A DNA stretch of 57,213 bases, from the NCBI GenBank assembly GCA_028867785.1, contig JAGWFS010000014.1, positions 1-57,213 on the forward strand, given 5' to 3'. A program made the position numbers and the translations under genes. Positions within the stretch are counted from its first letter, which is position 1. Every line of letters begins with the position of its first letter. Under the pieces are notes generated by a model, which was given only the letters and a program-made list of their open reading frames with translations, was not told the DNA's origin and searched no databases. This document shows positions 33,032 to 42,031 of this stretch, in pieces. The DNA comes from Nitrososphaerota archaeon. GTDB lineage: Archaea; Thermoproteota; Nitrososphaeria; Nitrososphaerales; Nitrosopumilaceae.

Positions 33032-34398
33032 TTTTCTTTCCTCATCACTTCTTCTATTACCTTCATTCCGTGGTTAAGTGTTTCTTCTGGCTGGCAGGCA
33101 GATATTCTGACAAATCCCTGATAGTTTCCAAATCCTTCACCAGGTGCTATGGCCACACCATAATCTAAAAGCTTGTTTGTAAACTCGATCGAGTCAAAAT
33201 GGAGGCCTTTTACTTTTGCAAAAAGGTACATTGCCCCGTCCGGCTCTGAAAAATCAAGCCCTATTTCCCTTGCTCTTCTTACCACATGTTCTAGTCTGGA
33301 TTTGATGGTTTTAGTATTATCGGTTGTGTCAGATTCTAGTGCTTTCATGGCTACATACTGGATTGGCTCTGACACATTTGTCATGGCCAGTGCCTGCAGC
33401 CTTGACATCCTGTCTACTATCTCTGGATTTGAAATTGTGTATCCTATCCTAAACCCTGTCATGGCGTGAGACTTGGAAAAAGACTGGGTGACAATTGATT
33501 TGTTGTACCCATAAGATAGCACACTCTTCCAATTTTTGAACGCATATGAGGAATAGATCTCATCGCTTAGCACATATAGGTCATTTTTTATCGAGATTTC
33601 CATTATCTGGTCAAGCAGTTTTTCAGGCAGTATCTTTCCTGTCGGGTTGTTTGGATAGTTTAGTACTATCATCTTTGTGTTCTGGTTTATCGCATCCTTG
33701 ACATCATCAATTTTGGGCTCCCATCTATTTTCTAAACTGGTGTGGACTGTTCTTATCTTGACCCCGGAGTTTAGCGCGTTGTCTCTATACGCAGGCCATG
33801 CGGGCTCGATTATTATTATTTCGTTTCCGGGATTTAGCAGGGTGGAGATTGCAAGAAATACCGAGAACCTAGCGCCTGGGGACACAAGTATGTTTTGAGG
33901 ATCTGTTTTTGTGCCAAATGTTCTGAAAACGTAATCTGCTAGGGCCTGGCGAAACTCTGCCATTCCTTTGGAATCGCCATATTTTGTGTATCCCATGTCG
34001 TATACCTGACCAAGTGCGCCCCTGACTGTCTCCGGAGGAAAAAAGTCCGGTTCTCCCACTTCCATGTGGATTATTTTCTTTCCCTGTCTTTCCAGCTCCT
34101 TTGCCTTCAGGAAGACTGAAAGATGGGTTGGCTTGTTTGTAGACTGGACCTTGACTGACTCATTTAGTAGAAAGTTCAGCGCTGTTAGGCCAGTTTTTTC
34201 GTCAAGGCCAATGTCTTTGCATAGCATCGAAACCTTGCTTCGAAGCTGGTTCTCCCTTTCCTCGTTTGTAACTCCAAGACCGAGATTGTTTTTAAGGTTG
34301 CCGATTTCTTTTGCAGTGTCGTTTCTTTCTTTTAATAATTTCAGGATGTCAAATGTGATTCTGTCCATCTTGTCGCGCAGCTTGTCAATGTCTGACAT
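33028..34398 (-). CDS. Chorismate mutase / aminotransferase fusion
   Basis: 456 residues. Residues 1-90 are an AroQ chorismate mutase (IDKLRDKMDRITFDILKLLK, RNDTAKEIGNLK). Residues from about 95 are a class I PLP aminotransferase: NYPNNPTGKI, the Schiff-base Lys in VTQSFSKSHAM, and GFRIGYTIS. It makes prephenate and transaminates it or the keto-acid. Between aroC and tyrA, consistent with Phe and Tyr synthesis. Confidence 0.92.
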   Translation of the reverse strand: MSDIDKLRDKMDRITFDILKLLKERNDTAKEIGNLKNNLGLGVTNEERENQLRSKVSMLCKDIGLDEKTGLTALNFLLNESVKVQSTNKPTHLSVFLKAKELERQGKKIIHMEVGEPDFFPPETVRGALGQVYDMGYTKYGDSKGMAEFRQALADYVFRTFGTKTDPQNILVSPGARFSVFLAISTLLNPGNEIIIIEPAWPAYRDNALNSGVKIRTVHTSLENRWEPKIDDVKDAINQNTKMIVLNYPNNPTGKILPEKLLDQIMEISIKNDLYVLSDEIYSSYAFKNWKSVLSYGYNKSIVTQSFSKSHAMTGFRIGYTISNPEIVDRMSRLQALAMTNVSEPIQYVAMKALESDTTDNTKTIKSRLEHVVRRAREIGLDFSEPDGAMYLFAKVKGLHFDSIEFTNKLLDYGVAIAPGEGFGNYQGFVRISACQPEETLNHGMKVIEEVMRKEK

Positions 34399-34404
34399 CT
34401 CTTA

Positions 34405-35499
34405 TCAAATCACTGGCAAAATGAGGCCTGCCCTTAGTGCATGATCTGCAAGTACTATTGAAACTAGTGAATCAACTACAGGTGGGGCTCGCGGAACAAC
34501 ACATGGGTCGTGTCTACCCTGAACTATCAAAGAGACAGGCTTTTTTGTTTTGACGTCTACTGTGTGCTGTTTTTTTGCAATTGACGATGCTGGCTTGAAG
34601 GCAACCCGAAGTACCAGGGGCATTCCGGTAGATATGCCGCCAAGTATTCCTCCAGCATTGTTTGTCTTGGTTGCAATTTTTCCGTTTTTGATTATGAATT
34701 CGTCATTGTTCTCTGAGCCATGAAGGGCAGAACCGTAAAAGCCAGATCCAAACTCAACGCCCTTTACTGCTGGAATCGAGAAGAGAGCCCTGCTCAGGTC
34801 AGACTCTAAGGAGCCAAAGATTGGCTCGCCCAGCCCCACTGGAATGTTTGTGGTGATTGACTCTATGACTCCACCCACGGAATCGCCGCTTCTTCTTGCT
34901 GCAAGTATTGTTGCACGCATCTTTTCTGCAGTCTTTGTGTCAGGGCATCTCACTTCGTTTTTGTAAATGGAATTCTTCATATTTGACGTGGCCTGGCCGT
35001 TCATCTTTACCTTGCCCACCTGGCAGGTGTAGGAATAGGTGTCAACCTTGAGAGTTTGAGCAAGAAGTTTTCTTGCAATAGCTCCTGCCATGACAAATGT
35101 TGCGGTAAGTCTACCGGAAAATCTTCCCCCGCCCCTGTAGTCGTTGAATCCGTTGTATTTGATGTAAGCTGGATAATCGGAATGTCCGGGCCTTGGCTTT
35201 AGTGATAAATTTTCATAATCTCGCGAACGCTGGTCTTGGTTCCAAATTACCATTGCAATTGGAGCTCCAGTTGTGTGTCCACGGAACACGCCTGAGAGAA
35301 TCTCTACCTTGTCTTCCTCTTTTCTTTGAGTTGTTATGATTGACTGTCCCGGCTTGCGTAGGTCGAGCATTTTTTGAATGTCCTTCTCCTCAAGCTCCAG
35401 CCCTGCTGGGCAGCCGTCTACCACTGCTCCTATGCATCTGCCATGACTCTCACCAAAACTGGTAAAGACGTAGCGCTGACCGATGGAACTTGAAGACAT
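34405..35499 (-). CDS. aroC: Chorismate synthase
   Basis: 364 residues. FGESHGRCIGAVVDGCPAG near the N-terminus and RGGGRFSGRLTATFV are the family signatures; RHDPCVVPRAPPV near the C-terminus. FMN-dependent elimination giving chorismate, the last shared step. Six bases upstream of the chorismate mutase fusion. Confidence 0.95.
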   Translation of the reverse strand: MSSSSIGQRYVFTSFGESHGRCIGAVVDGCPAGLELEEKDIQKMLDLRKPGQSIITTQRKEEDKVEILSGVFRGHTTGAPIAMVIWNQDQRSRDYENLSLKPRPGHSDYPAYIKYNGFNDYRGGGRFSGRLTATFVMAGAIARKLLAQTLKVDTYSYTCQVGKVKMNGQATSNMKNSIYKNEVRCPDTKTAEKMRATILAARRSGDSVGGVIESITTNIPVGLGEPIFGSLESDLSRALFSIPAVKGVEFGSGFYGSALHGSENNDEFIIKNGKIATKTNNAGGILGGISTGMPLVLRVAFKPASSIAKKQHTVDVKTKKPVSLIVQGRHDPCVVPRAPPVVDSLVSIVLADHALRAGLILPVI

Positions 35500-35605
35500 G
35501 ATGAAATTTTCATTTAGATGCTTATAATCTTTAGAATTTTGCCTGAAATCTTTGAGACAGTCTGGTGGACAAGGTTAGATAATTGGGAGCCACAAGTGTG
35601 AGTGT

Positions 35606-36409
35606 ATGATGAAAATACGAAACGCAAAAGAGGGTGACAAATCACATGTCTTGGAATTCTGCAAGGATACGTTTTCGTGGGGTGACTATATCGCCGACGT
35701 GTGGGACACATGGAAGTCAAAGGGTCATCTGTATGTGGCAGAACAGGATGGTCTCGTAGTTGGGATGTACAACATATCGTTTTTTGCAAAAGAAGCATGG
35801 CTTGAGGGAATGAGGGTGCGGCCACAGTATAGAAAGAAAGGGCTTGGAACAAAGATGATGTCCCATGCAGAGTCTGTCATACAAAACGGCACGGTCCGAC
35901 TGATAATTGAAAGTGAGAACAGCCCATCGATAAGACTTGTCGAGTCTGTGGGATATGGAATCGAGGAAGAGTGGAGGCTTTATTCTACGGTTCCGGAAAA
36001 ACAAGAATCAAGCGCTATGGTTGCAAAATCATCTGATGGCCTTGATGATCTTGTCTGCTCATCTACATATGCAGACTCGTGGAAGTGGCTTCCTCTTGAC
36101 AGTGAGGAGATTGGCAAACTTTTGCGTCAGGACAGAATCGTAACATTAACTGAAAAAGAAAAAACATCTGCTGTTGGAATCTGGAACAGATCAAATGATT
36201 TTCCCGAGATATTCCAGCTTGGATTTGTAAACGGTACAAGATACGGGATGGCGCAGATTGTATTATATGCAAAAAACAAGGCGCGCGAGCTTGGCTGTCA
36301 AAGAATCCAGATATTTGCACAAGAAAAAATTTCACTAGAGGCAGGTTTTTTGGAAAAAAAATCCCTGTTTTATTTGATGAAAAAAGAACTGGGCGGGAAA
36401 AATCTATAA
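35606..36409 (+). CDS. GNAT acetyltransferase
   Basis: 267 residues (ATG 35606). N-terminal GNAT domain with VRPQYRKKGLGTKMMSHAE (acetyl-CoA loop) and NSPSIRLVESVGY; the C-terminal half looks like a second, degenerate GNAT unit. Substrate unknown; it stands alone on the plus strand among aromatic genes. Confidence 0.8.
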   Translation: MMKIRNAKEGDKSHVLEFCKDTFSWGDYIADVWDTWKSKGHLYVAEQDGLVVGMYNISFFAKEAWLEGMRVRPQYRKKGLGTKMMSHAESVIQNGTVRLIIESENSPSIRLVESVGYGIEEEWRLYSTVPEKQESSAMVAKSSDGLDDLVCSSTYADSWKWLPLDSEEIGKLLRQDRIVTLTEKEKTSAVGIWNRSNDFPEIFQLGFVNGTRYGMAQIVLYAKNKARELGCQRIQIFAQEKISLEAGFLEKKSLFYLMKKELGGKNL

Positions 36410-36431
36410 TCCACAAACTTGACACAATGTC

Positions 36432-36839
36432 ATGAAATATTGGCTTGTAAAGCAAGAGCCTTCCGTATACAATTACGCAGCCCTTGAAAAGGAAAAAAAG
36501 ACCGTCTGGGACGACGTACACAACAACCTGGCACTAAAGCACATGCGTGCCATGAAAAAGGGGGACAGGGCGCTGTTCTATCACACAGGCGATGAGAGGC
36601 AGGCTGTAGGAATAATAGAGATAACAAGCAATCCATATCCAAACCCAAAGGAAGAAGATGAGAGGTTTGTCGTAATGGATGTAAAGCCAGTCTCCAAACT
36701 GAAGCGGCCTGTCACGCTAGACGAGATAAAAAAGGACACCAAATTCGAAAACTGGGAACTGCTCAGGATATCGAGGCTTTCCGTGATGCCCGTTCCAAAG
36801 AACCTCTGGGACGAGATTGTAAAAAAATCAAATAGCTAG
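36432..36839 (+). CDS. EVE-domain protein
   Basis: 135 residues: MKYWLVKQEPSVYNY, VWDDVHNNLALKHMRAMKKG, ALFYHTGDERQAVGI, ENWELLRISRLSVMPVP. This is the EVE/thymocyte nuclear protein fold, related to PUA and YTH domains, binding modified bases. It follows the GNAT gene by 22 bases. Confidence 0.9.
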   Translation: MKYWLVKQEPSVYNYAALEKEKKTVWDDVHNNLALKHMRAMKKGDRALFYHTGDERQAVGIIEITSNPYPNPKEEDERFVVMDVKPVSKLKRPVTLDEIKKDTKFENWELLRISRLSVMPVPKNLWDEIVKKSNS

Positions 36840-38098
36840 ACTGTAATCCTGGCCCCTATCCTGTTCATCTCCTTGATGAAATCAGGATAAGAGACGTCCA
36901 CAGACTCTGGGTCTGTCACCGTGCAGTCTCCAACAAACATTCCTGCAATGCAAAACGCCATGAAAAGCCTGTGGTCGTCTGCAGAGTCAAGCTCTGCACC
37001 CTCGAGCGATTTGGAAGACTCTAGGATCAGGCCGTCCTCTTTTTCCGTGACGCCAAGCCCAATTTTAGCAAGCTCTCTTGCCAAAATTGCAATCCTGTCA
37101 GTCTCCTTGAACCTTGCGTGTCTTACATTGTAAATCTCGACTGGGTCTGATGCTCGAAGTGCAAGTATTGCCATGGGTGGAAGGAGGTCTGGAGTGTTTG
37201 AAAGATCAAATCTTCCTCCAGAAATCTTGGCAGGTATTGTAACCCGCACGGTATCTCCTAGGGAAATCTTGACGCCCATCTTTTCCAGATGCGATATCAT
37301 TTCCCTGTCTCCCTGCGGAAGATCTCCTATGGGGGCGGAAATTTCCATGTTGTTTCCTACAAGCACTGCTGCAGAAAGAAGAAGCGCCATGCTTGAAAAG
37401 TCTGCGGGAACTGTAAAGTCTGCTGGAGTATAGTCCTGTTTTCGTATGCTGTATTTTTTGTATGGCATCACGACATCTACACTGGCACCAAATTTTTTCA
37501 TTGTTGCAATTGTTGCATCAAGATACGGCTTTGAGACCAAGTCGCCCTCTATCTCCAAAGTAATGCCCTTCTCAGTCTTGGGTGCTGCAATCAAAAGTGC
37601 AGATATGAACTGGCTTGAAACGGAGCCTGATATTGAGGTGCTGCCTCCGAGAATCCTGCCAGTCACGGTAAGCGGGGGAGTTCCGTTATCCGACGTACAC
37701 CTTGCTCCAAGTTTAACAAGGGCGTCAAGGAGAGGCTGCATGGGCCTCTTTTTCAGGCTGGCGTCTCCTGACAGAGTTATCTTGGTATCTGCAAGGGATG
37801 CGATTGCAGCTGATATTCTGATTGTCGTGCCAGAGTTTGAGGCGTCAACTTCTGTTCCCGTGGGAGAGATGTTTCCGGTGCTTTCCACCATGATGGTAGA
37901 GCCGTCTGCTGTTATCTTGGAGCCGAAAATTCTGCATGCATTGATTGTTGCAATTGTATCGCGGGAAAGAAGTACATTCCTGATCATGCTGCTTCCTTTT
38001 GCAAGCGACGCCAGAAAGACTGCCCTATGCGTATAGCTCTTGTTTGGAGGGCAGGCTATGGTGCCAGACAGCGTTGACTTTTCTACCCTACACTTCAT
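36836..38098 (-). CDS. aroA: EPSP synthase
   Basis: 420 residues; 3-phosphoshikimate 1-carboxyvinyltransferase. N-terminal IACPPNKSYTHRAVFLASLA, central SGSVSSQFISALLIAAP and RHARFKETDRIAILARELAKIG near the C-terminus. Overlaps the shikimate kinase end by 11 bases; same operon. Confidence 0.94.
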   Translation of the reverse strand: MKCRVEKSTLSGTIACPPNKSYTHRAVFLASLAKGSSMIRNVLLSRDTIATINACRIFGSKITADGSTIMVESTGNISPTGTEVDASNSGTTIRISAAIASLADTKITLSGDASLKKRPMQPLLDALVKLGARCTSDNGTPPLTVTGRILGGSTSISGSVSSQFISALLIAAPKTEKGITLEIEGDLVSKPYLDATIATMKKFGASVDVVMPYKKYSIRKQDYTPADFTVPADFSSMALLLSAAVLVGNNMEISAPIGDLPQGDREMISHLEKMGVKISLGDTVRVTIPAKISGGRFDLSNTPDLLPPMAILALRASDPVEIYNVRHARFKETDRIAILARELAKIGLGVTEKEDGLILESSKSLEGAELDSADDHRLFMAFCIAGMFVGDCTVTDPESVDVSYPDFIKEMNRIGARITV

Positions 38099-38942
38099 GG
38101 ACTTCAGCCTTTTGGTTGTTAATGGGAGATATCATGGAAGACCCGTCAAGCGATGAAAACACTTTCTTTACTGACGATACCCTGTCGTTTTTTGCAACGG
38201 CAGCTATGGCAGGGCCATTTCCTGACACCGATGCACCGAGAGCCCCGCTTTCCATCAACTCGGTCAGGATTCTCGGATCGGAACCCAATATGGAAGAGGT
38301 TGCAAGTCCATTAAGTGTCATGGCGTTCCAATAGTCTGAATTGCTTGCAAGGCTCCATGCTTGGGCAAACACGTTGTGCAAGATTTTCAGTTTCTTGACG
38401 TTTCCCCTCTTGCGAGACTTGGGAATGAATATTATTGCAGAAAGGTCCTCTGGCGCCTTTTCTATTTTTATTATCTTGATGTTTGTATTGTCAGTCACAG
38501 CAAATCCTCCAAAGTAGCATCCACAAGCATCGTCAAACGCTCCTGTGATGCTGACCTTTGACTTGATTGATGCCTGCACCCCATCCCTTAGTATCTCGCT
38601 GTCAGTTGCCTTTGGCTTGAAAATTTTTGCGCATGCAAGCGAGATAACCGATGATATGGCACTTGAGCTCTTCAGTCCATATCCAGACGGTATCTCGGTG
38701 TTGACGGTGATTCTCATCTTGTTTTTTTCTAATTCCTGTCTTGGCACTGACGTTTCTATGACGGCCCTTATCAGGCGAGCGCTGAGGTTTGATTCCTTGT
38801 TCTCAAAAATTATTCCTCTGCCGGATACTGCCTCCACCACAGCCTCGATTCCAAGAGATATGCCAAGTGTCGCGCCCCTGCCGGTGGCAATTGCATTTAC
38901 TATGGAGACTGCACCGTGCATGCTTGACATGACCAGAACCAT
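38088..38942 (-). CDS. aroK: Shikimate kinase, archaeal GHMP type
   Basis: 284 residues from ATG 38942, two bases after the aroE stop. HGAVSIVNAIATGRGATLGI, IPSGYGLKSSSAISSVISLAC (the GHMP ATP loop) and GALGASVSGNGPAIAAV are the family signatures. It is unrelated to the bacterial AroK fold. A longer frame to 39005 would overlap aroE by 60 bases. Confidence 0.93.
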   Translation of the reverse strand: MVLVMSSMHGAVSIVNAIATGRGATLGISLGIEAVVEAVSGRGIIFENKESNLSARLIRAVIETSVPRQELEKNKMRITVNTEIPSGYGLKSSSAISSVISLACAKIFKPKATDSEILRDGVQASIKSKVSITGAFDDACGCYFGGFAVTDNTNIKIIKIEKAPEDLSAIIFIPKSRKRGNVKKLKILHNVFAQAWSLASNSDYWNAMTLNGLATSSILGSDPRILTELMESGALGASVSGNGPAIAAVAKNDRVSSVKKVFSSLDGSSMISPINNQKAEVHEV

Positions 38943-38944
38943 AT

Positions 38945-39766
38945 CTAGAACCTCCCAAGCAATGTCAATTTCATTGCTTCGTATGGCGCCGGTCTGCCAA
39001 TCCATATTTCAAAAGACTTCATTGCCTGGGCAAGTAGCATTTCCCATCCGTATATGATGGTCGCTCCCTGCTCCTTTGCCTGCTGGATGAGCGGGGTCTC
39101 AACAGGCATGTACACTATATCGTAAACTATGGAATTTTTTGTCATGTTCTTGGTAGAGATGGGAAGGCCTATTCCCTTGAGCCCGACAGAAGTTGCGTTT
39201 ACTATAAACTTGAAACTCGACGCAATGTCTCCTGCTCTTGCCAGGTCTACATATTCTGATTCTGCTCCGATCTGCCTTGCAAATTTTACCATGTTTTCTG
39301 CATTTTCCTGCGTCCTGTTTGTGATCGTTATCTTGCGCACCTTTTCCTTTGCAAATCCTGCAACAACTGCCCTTGCTGCTCCCCCGGAACCTATTACCAA
39401 CACGTCCGAGTCCTTGCAGTCTATGTTTTTTTTCCTAATTGGATCAAGGAATCCTTCCACGTCAGTATTGTATCCCTTTAGGCGCCCGTCAGTATTGACA
39501 ACTGTGTTTGTAGCCCCAACTGTTTTGCACTCGCCGTCCGCTTCGTCAAGCAGCCTCATCATGTCAACCTTGTGCGGTATCGTAACGTTAAAGCCTGCAA
39601 TACCTATTTTTTTCAGATCTGCAATGCTTGCATCAAGCTCGCCCTTTGGTATTCTGTACGCTATATAGGTGCAGTCAAGCCTGAGAAACCCAAACGACGC
39701 ATTGTGAAGTGCTGGTGACAGGGAATGATCAATTGGATCTCCTATGACTGCAAAAGTTCTTGTCAT
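38945..39766 (-). CDS. aroE: Shikimate dehydrogenase
   Basis: 273 residues. IGDPIDHSLSPALHNASF binds the substrate, NVTIPHKVDMM carries the catalytic Lys, and VIGSGGAARAVVAGFAKE is the NADP-binding loop. Followed directly by shikimate kinase. Confidence 0.95.
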   Translation of the reverse strand: MTRTFAVIGDPIDHSLSPALHNASFGFLRLDCTYIAYRIPKGELDASIADLKKIGIAGFNVTIPHKVDMMRLLDEADGECKTVGATNTVVNTDGRLKGYNTDVEGFLDPIRKKNIDCKDSDVLVIGSGGAARAVVAGFAKEKVRKITITNRTQENAENMVKFARQIGAESEYVDLARAGDIASSFKFIVNATSVGLKGIGLPISTKNMTKNSIVYDIVYMPVETPLIQQAKEQGATIIYGWEMLLAQAMKSFEIWIGRPAPYEAMKLTLLGRF

Positions 39767-39820
39767 CGAAAACTAATTTCTCCATATCATGATTTAAGCA
39801 TAGTTTTGCAATGTGACAGC

Positions 39821-40105
39821 TCAAACGCCGTAGCTGCTTGTCCTAGAGTATAGTTTTTTCAACTTGGAGCCACACTTGGGACAGGCATTCAACGTGTGTA
39901 TTGTGGCACAGTCGAGACAGACAAAACTTGTACCCGTGTTTTTAGACGACCTGTACTGGTATATTGCAATGTATGTCAGGGCAACAACCCACACAAGTAT
40001 CAGCAGTGGAATCAGTCGAAACATTCCAAGCACTACAGTCACTCCAATGGCAAGTATTGTAACATTCCTTGGAACATTGTTGAAAAACTGACCAGCCTCC
40101 ATCAT
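39821..40105 (-). CDS. Membrane-anchored zinc-ribbon protein
   Basis: 94 residues. Two adjacent hydrophobic segments (VTILAIGVTVVLGMF, IPLLILVWVVALTYIAIY) then a cytosolic-looking zinc ribbon, CLDC...CPKCGSKLK. No family name is certain. Upstream of aroE on the same strand. Confidence 0.65.
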   Translation of the reverse strand: MMEAGQFFNNVPRNVTILAIGVTVVLGMFRLIPLLILVWVVALTYIAIYQYRSSKNTGTSFVCLDCATIHTLNACPKCGSKLKKLYSRTSSYGV

Positions 40106-40191
40106 ATTGTATTGTTTTATCTTTTATAATAAGGCTGGGTAGGCAACTTTTCCGTGAGATGTCTTGATGGATCAGTTAATTAATCCAAAAT

Positions 40192-40443
40192 GTGCCTAAT
40201 ATTGTGTTGGAATCAGACGATTTGAAGGACATTGCGGAAGAATGCAGCAAGATACTAGATGAGAGCATGAGCATACTTGCTGATGTAGAGTTTGAAATTG
40301 ATTCTGCAAAGGAAGATGTTGTTACGCCATCGATGACAAAAAGGGAACTTGTCGACATGGCGCACGAAGTGTCTGATTCAGTCAGGATAAAAAAGGCCGA
40401 ATCGTCATTTGTCAGAAGACACTTTGACAGCTCAAACTCCTGA
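40192..40443 (+). CDS. Small acidic helical protein
   Basis: 83 residues, GTG start, strongly acidic N-terminal half with coiled-coil character (DDLKDIAEECSKILDESMSI), then a basic end. No recognised family. Confidence 0.5.
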   Translation: MPNIVLESDDLKDIAEECSKILDESMSILADVEFEIDSAKEDVVTPSMTKRELVDMAHEVSDSVRIKKAESSFVRRHFDSSNS

Positions 40444-40460
40444 TATTTTCTACAGCAAAA

Positions 40461-41135
40461 CTATTTCTGTAACTTGAATATCGATCTCATTTCATCTAGG
40501 CTGAACTGTCCGGGAGCGATAGGCTTGCCAAGGGATACATACGTGAACGGGCTGCCAAGTTTTGTGCAGAGAATGCGTGACATCCTTCCATAGTCTCCCA
40601 TTGCAAAGGCAATCATGTTTGATCTGTGAAACATGCCCTTGTACAATGCAAGGACTCGTAGCGTATCGCCTATTGTACTTGCAGTTGTCACTATCTTGAT
40701 GTTTTTTGAAAATGCTGACATTTTCTTTGCCATTGCCTTCAGGGACTTCTCGCTTGGAGTCTTTGCAAAGTCATGCCATGACACCAGGACATCTGTACCC
40801 GCACGCTTGAGATACTGACGCAATCCGTTATTTTTTCTCAACGTGTTATACTCTACGTCAAGAAGATACGGGTTGAACTCTGCAATTAATTTCAGTATTG
40901 ATATTCTCTCCTTCTCGCTGCCTTGGAATTTTCCTCCCTCTGATTTTGGCCTGAGAGTGCAGACGCATCTGTCAAGATATGGTCTTGCAAGACCTAGGCA
41001 TTTTGGAACATGGGACGGATTTAGAAAATCAAGTCTGATCTCGACGTAATCAGATTTGCGAAGAGCCTTTTTCATATCTGAGACGAGCTTTGCTACGCTA
41101 AACACGCCAATTGATACGCAGGTTTTGCTGGCCAA
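40461..41135 (-). CDS. aroD: 3-dehydroquinate dehydratase, type I
   Basis: 224 residues (TTG start). YVEIRLDFLNP, CVCTLRPKSEGGKFQGSE and the Schiff-base Lys in NIKIVTTASTIGDTLRVL; the His is in VLVSWHDFAKTPS. Converts dehydroquinate to dehydroshikimate. Archaeal type I enzymes are this short. Confidence 0.92.
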   Translation of the reverse strand: MASKTCVSIGVFSVAKLVSDMKKALRKSDYVEIRLDFLNPSHVPKCLGLARPYLDRCVCTLRPKSEGGKFQGSEKERISILKLIAEFNPYLLDVEYNTLRKNNGLRQYLKRAGTDVLVSWHDFAKTPSEKSLKAMAKKMSAFSKNIKIVTTASTIGDTLRVLALYKGMFHRSNMIAFAMGDYGRMSRILCTKLGSPFTYVSLGKPIAPGQFSLDEMRSIFKLQK

Positions 41136-41158
41136 TTCTTAGTTGCGGTACTGGTTTT

Positions 41159-41458
41159 CTAACTTGTTTTGGTTTGACCCGGCATGCAAGCTTCCCACTG
41201 CTTCAATTGAGAGCATTCACCCGGATTGCGTTGTGCAGCTCCTAATGATTGCTTCATTGCTGACCATTCTTGTGGTGTGCACAGGTGGTCTCCGCATACA
41301 TGCTGTCCGCCTGGGAATCTGTCCGTCTTGTGGTTGTCATTTAGGTACTGAAAGTCTCTTGGTGTCAATGCGCTTGCAGATGGTACTGCAACTGCATAGA
41401 TCACAAGGACCGACAATGCCACTGCGGTCAATCCAAATCGTAGTTTTTGATTTAGCAT
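41159..41458 (-). CDS. Secreted small protein with VCGDHLC motif
   Basis: 99 residues with a clear signal peptide (LRFGLTAVALSVLVIYAVAV, cleavage likely after SASA). The mature part has HVCGDHLCTPQEW and two further Cys (GECSQ, EACMP), suggesting two disulfides or a metal site outside the cell. I recall similar small VCGDH proteins in ammonia-oxidizing archaea but cannot name a function. Confidence 0.7.
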   Translation of the reverse strand: MLNQKLRFGLTAVALSVLVIYAVAVPSASALTPRDFQYLNDNHKTDRFPGGQHVCGDHLCTPQEWSAMKQSLGAAQRNPGECSQLKQWEACMPGQTKTS

Positions 41459-41607
41459 CTAACGGCTTGTATATCTAACTAGTATATTTACATTAGCATA
41501 CAATGATACTTGATTACAAGATGTAAAATTATGTAACTTGGCTGCTTTTCTGCCCCCTTCTGGCATCAAAGAAACTTTTATGAAACGATCAAGTCCATGG
41601 AAAGGGC

Positions 41608-41904
41608 ATGAGCACAGAGAATAGACCAGAAGCAAAAGATACAGTCTTCATAGGAAAGAAGCCTTTGATGGCATATGTGACATCAGCGCTCATACAGCTT
41701 GCTAACCAGCCCCGAGTCCTGATAAAGGCAAGAGGGCTTAGCATAGGTAGAGCTGTGGACGTGGCACAAATAGTCGCTAGAAGGACAGAAGGTTCAGGGT
41801 ATTCTGTAGGGGAGATAAGGATAAGCTCTGAACAACTTCAATCCCAAGATGGACGCTCTAGGAATGTTTCTACTATAGAGATAGAAATAAAGAGAAAATC
41901 CTAA
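41608..41904 (+). CDS. albA: Alba DNA/RNA-binding protein
   Basis: 98 residues. FIGKKPLMAYVTSALIQLAN is the Alba signature with the DNA-binding Lys; KARGLSIGRAVDVAQIVARR and a C-terminal strand IEIEIKRK complete the fold. Chromatin and RNA protein of archaea. Confidence 0.95.
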   Translation: MSTENRPEAKDTVFIGKKPLMAYVTSALIQLANQPRVLIKARGLSIGRAVDVAQIVARRTEGSGYSVGEIRISSEQLQSQDGRSRNVSTIEIEIKRKS

Positions 41905-41915
41905 AGAAACTGTCT

Positions 41916-41970
41916 AAAACATGTTTTGTAAAAAAACATGTTTTAACTGATTTTTCTTTGATTTTTATTT
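41916..41970 (+). terminator. Tandem palindrome and T-rich terminator after albA
   Basis: AAAACATGTTTT occurs twice (41916-41927 and 41933-41944), each self-complementary, so the two copies can also pair as a 12-bp hairpin. T-rich tracts follow. Position just after albA suggests transcription termination; a protein-binding pair is the alternative. Confidence 0.5.
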
Positions 41971-42031
41971 TGGAAATCCGCGGTATGATTTTTTTACAAA
42001 TAATAAATACTGAATCGCTTTAGGAAGATGG

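Noticed and set aside
41143-41478. Plus-strand frame of 111 codons
   Set aside because: Complement of a gene with a clear signal peptide and Cys motif on the minus strand.
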